64,000 bases of DNA from Rhyacichthys aspro (Eukaryota > Chordata > Actinopteri > Gobiiformes > Rhyacichthyidae), in contig CM072166.1 in NCBI GenBank assembly GCA_036850595.1, positions 1,061,955-1,125,954 on the forward strand. The letters run 5' to 3'. The translations under genes were made by a program, and so were the position numbers. Below the pieces are notes generated by a model. It did no database searches. It had not been told where the DNA came from and was given only the letters and a program-made list of their open reading frames with translations. Of the stretch, positions 1-11,994 are shown piece by piece (within the stretch, counting starts at the first letter, position 1; each line of letters begins with the position of its first letter).

Positions 1-295
1 ACTGTGGTGCGTTCAAAGCCTCCTGTTGTTGTTGTTGAAGTGAACGCTGACTCAGCTGTGAACAGGAAGCGTGTGCAGCTGTTCCACCTGCAGACGCTCA
101 TAAAAGAAGCTCTTCAGGAAACACGGAGGAGATTAAAGTGGAAATGTCAGCGTTACGTTTGGGAAATGAACACAGCTCTGACGAGAAGAGAAACTGCTCT
201 TGTTTAGTTCTGAATTTAATCCAGTCTTGATCCTGGGTTTAGTTTGGTTTTTTGGCCTTATTTAAATACTCTTTAAACAGACTCTACCTGATATT

Positions 296-1345
296 GTTTA
301 GTCCTGGTTTAGTCCTGGTTTAGTCCTGGTTTAGTCCTGGTTTAGTCCTGGGTTAGACCTGGTTTAGTCCTGGTTTAGTCCTGGTTTAGTCCTGGTTTAG
401 TCCTGCTTTAGTCCTGGTTTAGTCCTGGTTTAGTCCTGGTTTAGACCTGGTTTAGTCCTGGTTTAAACCTGGTTTAGACCTGGTTTAGTCCTGCTTTAGT
501 CCTGCTTTAGCCCTGGTTTAGTCCTGGTTTAGTCCTGGTTTAGTCCTGGTTTAGTCCTGGTTTAGACCTGGTTTAGTCCTGGTTTAGTCCTGGTTTAGTC
601 CTGGTTTAGTCCTGGTTTAGACCTGGTTTAGTCCTGGTTTAGTCCTGGTTTAGTCCTGGTTTAGTCCTGGTTTAGTCCTGGTTTAGTCCTGGTTTAGTCC
701 TGGTTTAGACCTGGTTTAGTCCTGGTTTAGTCCTGGTTTAGTCCTGCTTTAGTCCTGGTTTAGTCCTGGTTTAGTCCTGGTTTAGACCTGGTTTAGTCCT
801 GGTTTAGTCCTGGTTTAGACCTGCTTTAGTCCTGGTTTAGTCCTGGTTTAGTCCTGGTTTAGTCCTGGTTTAGTCCTGGTTTAGTCCTGGTTTAGTCCTG
901 GTTTAGTCCTGGTTTAGTCCTGGTTTAGACCTGGTTTAGTCCTGGTTTAGACCTGGTTTAGTCCTGCTTTAGTCCTGCTTTAGCCCTGGTTTAGTCCTGG
1001 TTTAGTCCTGGTTTAGTCCTGGTTTAAACCTGGTTTAGTCCTGGTTTAGACCTGGTTTAGTCCTGGTTTAGTCCTGGTTTTGTCCTGGTTTAGTCCTGGT
1101 TTAAACCTGGTTTAGTCCTGGTTTAGTCCTGGTTTAGTCCTGGTTTAGTCCTGCTTCAGTCCTGGTTTAGTCCTGCTTCAGTCCTGGTTTAGTCCTGGTT
1201 TAGTCCTGGTTTTGTCCTGGTTCAGTCCTGGTTTAGACCTGGTGTAGTCCTGGTTTAGTCCTGGTTTAGTCCTGGTTTAAACCTGGTTTAGTCCTGCTTC
1301 AGTCCTGGTTTAAACCTGGTTTAGTCCAGGTTTAGTCCTGATCAG
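296..1345. repeat. 11-bp minisatellite in htra1 intron
   Basis: Roughly 95 head-to-tail copies of TTTAGTCCTGG with scattered variants (TTTAGACCTGG, TTTAGTCCTGC, TTTAAACCTGG). The array fills almost the whole intron sequence visible upstream of the first htra1 exon and ends about 40 bp before its splice acceptor. The same unit recurs at many other places in the window. Variants are interspersed rather than blocked, which suggests repeated local duplication and conversion. Confidence 0.97.
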
Positions 1346-1385
1346 ACCCTCTCTCTGACCCGTCTGGACCCTCTCTCTGTCCCAG

Positions 1386-1388
1386 ATG
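1386..1388 (+). other. htra1: Left-truncated gene boundary (not a start codon)
   Basis: The ATG at 1386 is the first codon of an internal exon, preceded by a pyrimidine-rich acceptor ending CCCAG. It should not be annotated as the translation start: HTRA1 proteins have a signal peptide, IGFBP/Kazal domains and the His/Asp part of the catalytic triad before this point. Confidence 0.85.
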
Positions 1389-3393
1389 AAGCTGCCCGTC
1401 CTGCTGTTGGGCCGCTCCGCAGACCTCCGTCCCGGTGAGTTCGTGGTGGCCATCGGGAGCCCGTTCTCTCTGCAGAACACCGTCACCACTGGGATCGTCA
1501 GCACCACCCAGAGAGGAGGCAAGGAGCTGGGCCTGAGGAACTCCGACATGGACTACATCCAGACCGACGCCATCATCAACGTGAGTCCGACCGGAAGACA
1601 CAGTTTATCCTCAGGGTTCAACACAGAATGAACGCTACTAACGTGTTTTGTTTTTTATTTTACAGTACGGTAACTCTGGAGGGCCACTGGTGAACCTGGT
1701 GAGTCCAGACTGAGGTCATGTTTGGCCCCGTTTCTGCAGCTGAGGCTCATTAACAGTGTTTTCAGTCAAATATGTGGAAACAGACTGTAACTGGATTCAG
1801 ATGAAAATGTGGAGAGTCACAGAGAGGCCACTGGGACAAAGTGACACCGATCTGACACAGAGACCGGCTTTAGTCTGGTTTAATCCAGTTTTAATCCAGG
1901 TTTAAGTGTAGTTTTAGGTCAATATAGTGTTGGTTTAGTCCATATCTCAGCCGAGGTTTAATCTTGCTTTAAATCGGGTTTTAGTTTCAAGTTTAATCCT
2001 GGTTCAGTCTTTGTTTAGACTTGGTTTAGATTTTAGTCCTTGGTTGGGTCCAGTTAGATCTGGTTTAAAGTAGTTTTGGACTTGGTGTTAGTCCTGGTTT
2101 TAGTCTTGGTTTTAGTCCTGGTCTGGATCTGATATAAATCTGGTTTTGGTCCAAATTGAATCCAAGTTTAAATGTAATTCACTTTTAGTTTAGACCTAAT
2201 TCAGTTTTATATATCTCTCTGTGTTGCATTCAGGTGTATTAGTACTTTACAGTATTGTGGTGTTGCGTTCAGGTGCACTGGTTGATCACAGTGCTGTGTT
2301 GCAGGACGGGGAGGTGATCGGGATCAACACTCTGAAGGTCACAGCTGGAATCTCTTTCGCGATTCCTTCAGACAAAATCCGACAGTTCCTCTCAGAGTCT
2401 CACGACCGACAGGCCAAAGGTACCAGAAATCCATCTAAAACCTGTTCAAATCCATCTAAAACCTGTTCAAATCCAAATGAAACCTGTTCAAATACAACTA
2501 AAACCTGTTGAAAGCCAATTTAAATCTGTTTAAAACCATCTAAAACTTGTTTAAATCTGACTAAAACCTGATTAAATTGATAATTTAATTTAAACCTCTT
2601 CAAATTAATTTAAAACTGTTCAAATCCATCCAAAACTTGTACAAATTAATCTAAAACCTGTTGAAATCCATCTAAAACCTGTTCAAATCCAAATAAAACC
2701 ATCAGCCTTTAGGAATTTTCCTCTTATTGAGTTAAAAAAAAGATGAAAAAGACTAAAAAAACACCATAATGTCTAAATACATATGTACATATAAAGAGTT
2801 TTTGGGATATTTACTACAGCAAAACACAGAATTTGTCTGAGATTTAAAGAAATATATGTTGCTTTCTTAATTTTTCAGGTAAAACTGCACCAAAGAAAAA
2901 GTACATTGGAGTCAGAATGATGAGCCTCACTCCGTCGTGAGTAAAACGCAGCTCAAAGTGTGAACGTGCATTAACTACGGTGAGTTTTCTTTTTTACGAT
3001 GGTTTTCAAACTCTGGTTTCTGCTCAGTTTGGCGAAGGAGCTGAAGGAGCGTCATTCCGATTTCCCAGACGTCACTTCAGGAGCGTACGTCATCGAGGTC
3101 ATCAGCAAGACTCCGGCCGAGGCGTGAGTCCACGGCTCGTTTTTGTTCTAAACTCACAGATTCGACCAGTTCCTTTTTGTTTTGATCCTTCTCTTTCCTG
3201 ATTGTCCCGTTTGTTCTGGTCCAGAGCCGGTCTTCAGGAGAGCGACGTCATCATCAGTATAAACGGAGAACGCGTCACTTCGGCGAGTGACGTCAGCGCC
3301 GCCATAAAACGTGACGAGTCGCTGCGAACCGTGGTGCGCCGCGGAAACGAGGACGTGATCCTGAACATCGCCCCCGAGGAGATCGACCCTTGA
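1386..3393 (+). CDS. htra1: HTRA1-type secreted serine protease, 3' exons (partial)
   Basis: Six exons are visible: 1386-1580, 1666-1698, 2305-2419, 2879-2936, 3028-3123 and 3225-3393 (TGA at 3391). All junctions are GT-AG and in phase, giving 221 residues. The first exon carries the protease core with SPFSLQNTVTTGIVSTTQRG; the 33-bp second exon encodes YGNSGGPLVNL, containing the catalytic serine (GNSGGP). The rest of the S1C trypsin-like domain follows (VTAGISFAIPSDKI), then a PDZ domain with GAYVIEV and the hydrophobic SDVIISINGE strand, ending EEIDP. HTRA1 family proteins are secreted trimeric proteases that cut matrix proteins and dampen TGF-beta signalling. The IGFBP/Kazal module and the catalytic His and Asp exons must lie upstream. 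The sequence is closer to HTRA1 than to HTRA2-4 as I recall them; whether it is the a or b teleost paralogue cannot be decided. AATAAA at 3783-3788 is a good polyadenylation signal. Confidence 0.93.
2424..2700. repeat. Degenerate 21-bp repeat in htra1 intron
   Basis: Irregular copies of AAATCCATCTAAAACCTGTT begin only a few bases after the donor at 2420 and decay rightwards. This is the reverse complement of the GTTTTAGATGGATTTGAACA family seen at 5130-5250, 27842-28405 and 29195-29475. Reading through the donor yields a spurious Cys/Asn/Lys-rich tail. Confidence 0.85.
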
Positions 3394-3888
3394 CGAAACC
3401 GACACATCACACGGCGGCGTTCGACCAGTGACTGACGCTTTGACCAAACGTTAAGGACGAGATGGAGCCGCTGCGTTTGAGGGAACTGTAAATATTAGCA
3501 CTTTTACTGCAAGTCTTCCACTTAACACACTGTCTACACTTAAAGGCTGCGTCCACACTGAGGCGTTTTCACTTTAAAACTAAAAATCAATCTCAATTCA
3601 ACTAAAAACGGAAATAAATGACTGTTAAGTAAAAATAGTCCAATGAAACGTACCAGTGTGGACGGTCCCTAACCCTCTCTCTGCAGATGTTAATCCGACT
3701 AACTCCGTAGTTCTGTTCAGTTTTGTTCTCTGTAAAATATTTTTATAATGTATTTTTGTTTTATTTGTGTTTGTTCAAAGGGAATAAAGTTATTTTTAAA
3801 AGAGTGGGCACTGTTTACTCTTTTGACATTACAACTGCAGCTTGATGTTACACATTTAAGTTCATGAAGTTTAATATAAAACAGCTTC

Positions 3889-4460
3889 AGGACCAAATTT
3901 TCCTCCTAAATACTAATACATTACACCAAACTGAAGTTTAGAGCTAAACTTCTCCGACTTCTGCGACATTTATCCCCTCATTAAACAAACCTTTTCTCTG
4001 TTAAAATACGTATCCAGAGCTGATTAACCACTTTCTCTGCTTTTTTCTTTCTTTCTTTGTTCATTTGGTGAAGACGGTGCACATTAATGAACACTTCAAG
4101 TGTAAATGTGCTGGATTCAGCTCGAAGCTAATGTTCAACAAAAACATAACCTCAACAAACAGACATAACAGCAAATACAACACTATATAACATTTCAGTT
4201 CAATAAATAAAGACTGTTTTATGGTTCTGTATAAAGTCCTGATCAGACTTCACAAATGTCACAGGTTTGATTAGTTTTTAACCACTTTTTAAGCTGTTTT
4301 TTAAAAGCAGTGAATGTGTCAGTGTCGACCAATGAGAGCGCTCCTTTTTCCAGAAGTGAGCAGTGATTGGCCAAAGCTTACTGCCGTACTGATCATTCTC
4401 ATCCATTGAAATCATTGATAATAAAGTCTCTATGTCATCTTTAGGTCTCGTTTTTTTCAC
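3889..4460. repeat. Interspersed element, decayed copy
   Basis: Shares ordered blocks with the better copies at 41778-42150 and 26888-27180: a TTCCTCC..AATACTAAT block, CCAAACTGAAGTTTAGAG, an ATTTATCCCCTC block, TTTCTCTGTTAAAA and a distal GTGTCGACCAATGAGAGCG block near 4324-4344. Divergence and indels are large, so boundaries are approximate. No coding capacity is visible. Confidence 0.65.
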
Positions 4461-5129
4461 ACAAAAGTTGCATTAAACCATCGTTTAAATCTAAATAAAT
4501 TTGTTATTTGTCCCGTTAGATCAATCCTACCCCAGCTGTTGTAGATTGTTGTTTAATGACCTTACAGTGTTTTTATGGAGGACATTTGGTCTGGTTTTAC
4601 GTAACTCTAACACTCACTCATGTAGAAGGCTGCTCTGATGCACTACACCATTAAAACAGTCTTAAGAGCTTAGATCAGCTTTGTTTCAGTTCAAAATCCA
4701 CTCTATGACTTAATTTGACCACATACGTAGCTGGATTTGAACATTTTTTTACTGGATGTTGTGCTTTATTGTCGTTGGAAACCTAAAGTACAATAATAAT
4801 CATTGGTAGAGCTCATTCTCTGGCCTGGGACTCTGGGCGTTTATCAGATGTTCTCTGATGGAGCCCTGTTTGTTCAGAGCCGTTAGAGACTGAGTTATAT
4901 AAAAGAGTGAGATCATTCGATTCAACAGGCTCCACATACTTCAGCCTCCAACGTGAGAACAGCCATTAATCACAAGAAAACATCTTCCAGGGATTGTTCT
5001 GTTCAAGAAAAAAGATGATCATTAAATGTATGTTCATTCAGCTCTAATCCTCAACAAACGAGAGCCAAAACTCAGAACAATCAATTATCTTATGAAATGA
5101 ATTAGTGAATAGAGTTATAGTCTGTTTAG

Positions 5130-5252
5130 ATGGATTTGAACAAGTTTTTGTTGGATTTGAACAAGTTTTTGTTGGATTTGAACAGGTTTTAGATGGATTT
5201 GAACAGGTTTTAGATGGATTTGAACTGGTTTTAGATGGACTTGAACAAGTTT
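5130..5252. repeat. Short 21-bp tandem array
   Basis: Five to six copies of a 21-bp unit containing GGATTTGAACAGGTTTTAGA. Because the period is a multiple of three, it stays open as a false repetitive reading frame at 5105-5299. Same family as the arrays in abca5 introns. Confidence 0.9.
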
Positions 5253-7011
5253 CAGTTGGATTTCAATCACATTTATTGTATTTGTTCATGAAATCTTAAA
5301 GGTTAAACAAGTTTTTGCAACAAAGAAAGCAAGAGAAAACTTTAAATCCAACTAAAACTCGTTCAAATGCAACTAAAACCCCATTAGTTTTATTTTTTTT
5401 AATTTTTGGATGAATGAATCTGGGCCAAATTTGAGTCCCATTTACCAGACTGAGAGTTAAGTCCTGGTTTAGTCCTAATGCTGGGTTTAGACCTAATTTA
5501 GTCCTGGATTAGTCCTGGTTTAGTCCTAAACTTAGTCCTCTTTTGATTTGAAGCTATTCCTAGTCTCTATTTTAATAAAGGAACATGAAAGCTTGACCCG
5601 GTGGAACTCCCCTGAGGCTGAAGAATCTGTGGTTTTTCCCGTCAACGTTGAGTCAGATCTGGGTCAAACTCCAGAGTCAGATCCCGAACCAGGACACATC
5701 TGAGAGGAATCTGGAACCAGCCTCTGCTTCAACACGAACAGGACAGTAACCGAAGTGAGTCAGCAGCAGAGGAGCAGGGCCAAACATCTGCAGAAAAACC
5801 AGGTCAAGACCAGCCCAGGCTTTTAGCTCCGACTAAAAGGGAAATTAAGAACTATTACTTCTTCATTTTCTGTCCGTGCTTCTGTTACGAGTCGCACGGC
5901 TGGTGTCTGTCCCAGTTCGCCTCCGATATTTCTCTTCATTTCTGATTTAAAGTGTCGTCTGGAGCTGATTATATTTCACAAAAACAGAACTCACATCTGC
6001 ATTAAATAGATTTTATTGGTTTATGACAGAGACGTTATTAAAACCAATATTATCTGAGTAAAAACAGTCACTTTTAGAGGCTTATGTTACAGATATTTAC
6101 AGTTACACAGTGTTTAAACATGAGGCTAAACCAGGACTCAAGCAATTTGAGGCAAAATGTGAGGCCCTTGAAAAATTTAACAGTGAAACCAGAAGCAAAC
6201 CGTCAGAGAAAATGGGTTAAAACATTGATTTGAAACTGGTGAATTGACTCAAATTAAATCAAACAAATGCAATTGCAGTATTTTATGAGTGGGTCCTGAC
6301 ACAGCAAAAAAGAAAAACTGTGACTGAATCATTTACTCAGTTCATTTTGTGAGTTATTTGCCTCTAAAACTGCTCTCCAAATTAAAAAAAAGAACAGTCT
6401 GCCACTTCAAAAAATAAATATCCACTTGAGTCATTTCACACTGCAATCATTTTACAGTTGTTTATTGATTACTGTACTTATATTGTGTTCACGGCTATTT
6501 CTGAGATCATTTGCACTGGTTTTGATTAATAGCTGCTCCACAAAAATGAACAAGTCTATTTTTATTACCCAAACTTTTTCCCAAAACAAAGTGTGTTCAA
6601 CAAAAAGCAGCAAAACTAACACAAAGCAGGTGGGCCTTTGTGAAGCAGTCGGTTCAAAGCCATGATTCACCAGATTTTTTGAAAGATTATCCTGTTTAAA
6701 GGGTTTAAAATGTGTATTTACTTAAATCAGTTTCATCTGTGAGTGAAGAATGGCATAAAACCAAACTTTTGTAGGAAAAAAAAATCACTGATGTGGACTG
6801 CACTAGTTGTAGTCTTTAAATCCAGTCTGTGTTAAATGGTCATTATCTGTAAGTCACTCAGTCTTCTCCATTAACCCTGTTGTGTTACTTATTGACCTCA
6901 CTCTGTAACAGAACCTCAGAGAGCTCCATCTGCCTCTGGACTCTACAGACCTTTATCCGGAGACATTAGTGGACGTTAAAAGCGAAGGTTAGAGTCTCCT
7001 TTTACACATGT

Positions 7012-10000
7012 TCAGTTCGTGTTTATCGTGGTTTCGGTGCGACTCTCTTCGGTCGGTCTTTTCGGCGTTAAACCGGAGCAGTTCTGGGTCAGAGCCAGGG
7101 TCAGAGCCGTCTCCAGTTTCTGCTCCAGAGCGTCCAGTCGTCGGTCGAAGTGCTCCTTCAGACGCAGCTCCATTTCCTCCAGACGCCGCTCCATCGCCGG
7201 GTCCAACTCACTGTGACACGAGAAGAAACGGGACTTAAATTAGACTCTTTATAACCATACAATATAGAACAAAACTCAAACTACAGAAGCTTTAGAGGGT
7301 CAAAACTACAACTACAGCAGCTTTAGAGGGTCAAAACTACAACTACAGTAGCTTTAGAGGGTCAAAACTACAACTACAGAGGCTTTAGAGGGTCAAAACT
7401 CAAACTACAGAGGCTTTAGAGGGTCAAAACTACAACTACAGCAGCTTTAGAGGGTCAAAACTACAACTACAGTAGCTTTAGAGGGTCAAAACTACAACTA
7501 CAGTAGCTTTAGAGGGTCAAAACTCAAACTACAGAAGCTTTAGAGGGTCAAAACTACAACTACAGTAGCTTTAGAGGGTCAAAACTCAAACTACAGAAGC
7601 TTTAGAGAGTCAAAACTACAACTACAGCAGCTTTAGAGGGTCAAAACTACAACTACAGAAGCTTTAGAGGGTCAAAACTACAACTACAGAAGCTTTAGAG
7701 GGTCAAAACTACAACTACAGTAGCTTTAGAGGGTCAAAACTCAAACTACAGCAGCTTTAGAGGGTCAAAACTACAACTACAGAGGCTTTAGAGGGTCAAA
7801 ACTCAAACTACAGCAGCTTTAGAGGGTCACAACTACAACTACAGAGGCTTTAGAGGGTCAAAACTCAAACTACAGTAGCTTTAGAGGGTCAAAACTACAA
7901 CTACAGTAGCTTTAGAGGGTCAAAACTCAAACTACAGCAGCTTTAGAGGGTCAAACCTCGCCCATAAAAATATGCAACAGTCTTTAGCTTTGTTTTAGAC
8001 AAATCAAAGCTGTCTCTAAATCAAAAAACACAAAGCCACATGAGAGAAAATGCCACAAACCAAACCTGTCTGATCTTGCAAAACTAAATCTTCAAATTTT
8101 TCCCAGAATCCACCTTAAATCTTCGACTGGTTTGTACAAAATGGAGTTGGATGTATTTTCTGCGTAAGCGCTGGTCTGTCTCTGAATCTGCTGACGTCTG
8201 CCCACATCACATCAGCTGCTGTTCCAACAAAGACCCTCTTTTATCCACTTTTCTCCAGTGGAAAAAAACCTGACCCCGCTCAGTTTCACTGGTTGAAATA
8301 TTTAATGTTTTCTTGCCTGATGGTGTTTATTTTTCATAGTTTAATTTAATTAATTAAAATGTCTGGGAATTAAGTTGCTGTTTTGCCTTAATGTAAATCA
8401 AAATTGAACTGCACTCCATTGATTTGAATTAATCAGGTTTTTCCACCATGATCTCACGTCTTAAGATGATAATAATAGATTCAAAGCTGCAGTAAACAGT
8501 TTAGTTTTTTTGTCCCGGTCTCAGACTCTCCTCCAACAGCAGCAGTAACCTTTCCTAATTCTTTTATTTAAAAAAAGGTAAAACTGGATCAATTTTTCAC
8601 CACAAAATACATCACAGTAAATCAAAATTTAGATCTGACCTGAAACGTTTATCTTTGGAGTTTATCGTTGTAGACTGTAGTGATCCTGGAATTATCTCCG
8701 TCTCGTTAAACACTGCGTCGAATAGTTAATCACTTTTTAATAAAGTGAAGCGTGAACTAACCAGGATCCGTTGCTGAGCTGCTTCACGGCCGCGGCGTTG
8801 TCCAGTCTCAACTGAGTCACGTGACCACAGACGCTCTGCAGGACGGGCAGCAGGTCGGGGGCGGAGCTTAGCATCTGGCCACGCCCCTTCATCAGTTGTG
8901 ACATCATGTCCGTGATCTGGGCGGGGCTCACGGGGCCTCGGACCTCGCCGCTCTCTGGACACGACAGGTTCACATCATCAGTCTTTAACGTGAACGGGTT
9001 TCTTAATGTGTCATGTGACTTCTTTTGTTGACGCCGCCATCTACACTACAGTAGTTTTAGAGGGTCAAAACTCAAACTACAGCAGCTTTAGAGGGTCAAA
9101 ACTCAAACTACAGAAGCTTTAGAGGGTCAAAACTACAACTACAACAGCTTTAGAGGGTCAAAACTACAACTACAACAGCTTTAGAGGGTCAAAACTACAA
9201 CTACAACAGCTTTAGAGGGTCAAAACTCAAACTACAGCAGCTTTAGAGGGTCAAAATTCAAACTACATAAACTTTAGAGTGTCAAAACTACAACTACAGT
9301 AGCTTTAGAGGGTCAAAACTACAACTACAACAGCTTTAGAGGGTCAAAACTCAAACTACAGAAGCTTTAGAGGGTCAAAACTCAAACTACAGCAGCTTTA
9401 GAGGGTCAAAACTACAACTACAGCAGCTTTAGAGGGTCAAAACTCAAACTACAGTAGCTTTAGAGGGTCAAAACTCAAACTACAGTAGCTTTAGAGGGTC
9501 AAAACTCAAACTACAGCAGCTTTAGAGGGTCAAAACTCAAACTACAGAAGCTTTAGAGGGTCAAAACTCAAACTACAGCAGCTTTAGAGGGTCAAAACTC
9601 AAACTACAGCAGCTTTAGAGGGTCAAAACTACAACTACTGCAGCTTTAGAGGGTCAAAACTACAACTACAGCAGCTTAAAAGACCCCATAAGTCCTCACC
9701 TGAGTTTGATGAGTCGGTGGAGGTGGGGCCAGAGTCATGTGACACACCTCCATTTTGAGTGGGCGGAGCTTCAGGAGGAGAGGGACTGAACTGAGGCTAA
9801 AACAGAAAACAGTAGAGACTAAGAGATGTTTATTGAGGGACAAATGACGGTAGAAACATGTCTAAGGTGGTGTTAGAGGAGTCTAAGGTGATGTTGGTGG
9901 AGTCTGAGGTGGTGTTAGAGGGTCTGAGGTGGTGTTAGAGGAGTCTGAGGTGGTGTTAGAGGAGTCTGAGGTGGTGTTAGAGGAGTCTGAGGTGGTGTTA

Positions 10001-11994
10001 GAGGGTCTGAGGTGGTGTTAGAGGGTCTGAGGTGGTGTTAGAGGGTCTGAGGTGGTGTTAGAGGAGTCTGAGGTGGTGTTAGAGGAGTCTGAGGTAGTGT
10101 TAGAGGGTCTGAGGTGGTGTTAGAGGAGTCTGAGGTGGTGTTGGTGGAGTTGTTACCGGTGGTGTTTGGGTGTGGTTCAGAGACAGAGCTCTGCCTCCCA
10201 TCAACAGCGGGAACAGGCTGCTCAGAGACGAGGCTTGGTTCTGACAAACACAGAAGAGTTTAGTGAAATCTAAAGGTCCTGAGTTTAGTCCTGGTTTAGT
10301 CCTGGTTTAGACCTGGTTTAGTCCAGGTTTAGTCCTGGTTTAGTCCTGGTTTAGTTTTGGATTTAGATTCAAGCTCATCGTGTGGTGCTATTTTAATCCT
10401 AAAACTCACAACTCCACTAACAAAGACTACACAGAGCTAGTTTAATCATAATTTATTTTGTCCAGGTTATATTCTATCAGAATTAGTCCATGGATTAGTC
10501 CTATATTTAGGCTTCAATTAACCCCAGTTAAATCCATATTTTTTTTGTCTTTAGAACTACTACTAATCCTCGTTGATCCTAGCCCCTGCTGTAATACCCC
10601 TCCTCTCCACCAGGTGCTGCTCTAACCCTGTCCTTTGGTCTGACCTGCTGTTGAAACTGCACCATGTCCATCAGATGCTGAGCTCCAGGAGACAGACTGG
10701 TTCCCATCTCGTCCATCATGGTCTGGACCTGCTGCATGTCGATCCCAGCGCCCAGACCGGGATCTGAACGCACCGTCTGTAAACCCACCACAAGGAGCTG
10801 CACCTGAACGCACCGTCGACCACTTAGAGACAACAGCTGTAGGGACAAAAAGACCATTACTCTGCATATCTAAAGACTTAGATATAGTTTAAGAGAAGAA
10901 TCTGTGGGATTATAAATGACTTCACTGATCAGTACTTATTTAAATTCATCAATCATTTTTAATGAAGTAAGGTCAAAACATAAACAAGGTTCTCTCAGGT
11001 TTATTTAAATAGAAGTGACGTAACACAATCCATTTCCCACCTTCACTTCACACGATGTTGACGGATGATCGAGGACCAGCTGCTTCCTGTAGAAAGGCCC
11101 TGAGTCCGAGCTGTGAAAACAAATAAAAACCTCATATTAAGACAGGGGTGTCCAAACTTTTTACAAACAGGACCACATATGATGAGAAGAAAGAGTTTTA
11201 ATTGTATTTAGGCAGTTTTCAGATGGATTAGTTCAGGTTTTAGATAGATTTGGAGAAGTTTTAGATGGATTTGGAGAAGTTTTAGATGGATTTGGACATG
11301 TTTTAGATGGATTTGGAGAAGTTTTAGATGGATTTGGACAGGTTTTAGATGGATTTGGACAGGTTTAAGACAGATTTGGACAGGTTTTAAAGGCTGAGGG
11401 CCGCATAAAATATGCTTGTGTAAAATTAATATTACTTAGATCTTAGTTTTAAAATAGGTGTCATAAATCAGTGGAAACCTGCTGAACTAACCTGTAAGAC
11501 CACAGCTAAGAGGACAATAATATTAGAACCTGTACCTGTCGGTCTGAACGTTCTGGTCCCTCTCTCCTCTCACCGTCCCACAGTACTCTCCGCTCTGGTC
11601 GTACACCTCCACCGTCCGGGCCTCACTCACCAACAATAACCGTCTGATGGCAGCGGGAGACTCTGAGGGTCTACAGCTCAGAGACAGGACACAGGGAGAG
11701 CCCTCCTCCGTCTGCTCCAACAGGACTGGGCCGGCACCACTGAGGAGAAACAAACCAGTAGCATCTTTATCACTAACTAACTGCTGAGTTCTGTAGATTA
11801 AAGGTTAGCTCTGTTTATGGTGACAAAATGGAGAAAGTCCTGGCTCATAAACAGAATTCAGGAGGTGTTTCTTACTGTTTCGGTTCGTCTCTTTCACTCA
11901 GCTCCTCGTTATCGTTTGTATCCACAGACAGAAGGACGTCAGGAAGAGAGCATCCCTCTGTTTGACAAACCCAAGATGAAGACACGTCCACCAT
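7012..11994 (-). CDS. paat: PAAT-like ABC-transporter ATPase-associated protein (C10orf88 homologue)
   Basis: Eight coding exons on the - strand: 11994-11876 (ATG at 11994), 11739-11536, 11110-11041, 10836-10645, 10240-10157, 9790-9700, 8954-8762 and 7210-7012 (stop 7014-7012). All junctions are in phase, giving 383 residues against about 445 in the human protein. Recognisable parts are TVEVYDQSGEYCGTVRG in exon 2, LLSLSGRRCVQVQ and the best-conserved block VQTMMDEMGTSLSPGAQHL in exon 4, a LLPVLQSVCGHVTQL helix in exon 7, and a charged C-terminal coiled coil (RRLEEMELRLKEHFDRRLDA) in exon 8. The family is reported to bind nucleotide-binding domains of mitochondrial ABC transporters and to affect iron homeostasis; that is literature knowledge, not visible here. 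The middle (exons 5-6) is poorly conserved and proline/serine-rich. Proximity to htra1 agrees with human 10q26. Introns carry several minisatellites. Confidence 0.87.
7262..7955. repeat. About 31-bp minisatellite in last paat intron
   Basis: About 22 copies of a unit containing CAGCTTTAGAGGGTCAAAAC followed by TACAACTACAG. Two interchangeable sub-variants exist (AAACTACAACTACAG and AAACTCAAACTACAG), and the base before AGCTTTAG varies between C, T, A and G. The array starts about 50 bp upstream of the last paat exon. The same family recurs at 9043-9675 on the other side of the neighbouring exon. Confidence 0.97.
8505..8722. repeat. Interspersed element, partial decayed copy
   Basis: Matches in order the left half of the copy at 41778-42150: TTTGTCCC..GTCTCAGACTC, CTCCTCCAACAGCAG, TTCTTTTATTTAAAAAA, a TTTTTCACCACAAAATAC block, and ATTATCTCCGTCTCGTTAAA. 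It lies in the paat intron just downstream of exon 7. Boundaries are approximate. Confidence 0.55.
9043..9675. repeat. About 31-bp minisatellite in paat intron (second array)
   Basis: About 20 copies of the same AGCTTTAGAGGGTCAAAAC unit as at 7262-7955, in the same orientation, filling the intron between exons 8954-8762 and 9790-9700. The array ends only about 25 bp before the donor of the 9790-9700 exon. Confidence 0.97.
9862..10146. repeat. 20-21-bp minisatellite in paat intron
   Basis: About 14 copies of GAGGTGGTGTTAGAGGAGTCT-like units, some lacking a base or two (GAGGGTCT). They abut the donor of the 10240-10157 exon, so reading through the exon gives a false Thr/Pro/Ser-rich tail on the - strand. 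The unit contains TTAGAG, close to the TTTAGAG core of the 31-bp family. Confidence 0.93.
10278..10356. repeat. Short 11-bp minisatellite array
   Basis: Seven or so copies of TTTAGTCCTGG / TTTAGACCTGG in the paat intron between exons 10836-10645 and 10240-10157. Same unit and orientation as the htra1 intron array. Confidence 0.9.
11228..11392. repeat. 21-bp minisatellite in paat intron
   Basis: About eight copies of GTTTTAGATGGATTTGGAGA with the variant GGACAG at the end. A sub-variant of the 21-bp GTTTTAGATGGATTTGAACA family found in abca5 introns. Confidence 0.92.

Larger units (their letters stand above)
3394..7011. other. Intergenic region, htra1 3' UTR to paat 3' end
   Basis: Begins with the htra1 3' UTR (AATAAA at 3783-3788). 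A decayed interspersed element lies at about 3889-4460, a short 21-bp array at 5130-5250, and a few 11-bp units at 5458-5530. The right part should hold the 3' UTR of the convergent paat gene; TTTATT at 6012-6017 is a possible polyadenylation signal on the - strand. Open frames here (for example 6426-6665) have AT-rich, non-protein-like composition. I see no other gene. Confidence 0.7.

Noticed and set aside
1310..1601. Two - strand frames opposite the first htra1 exon
   Set aside because: They are antisense shadows of a well-conserved protease exon.
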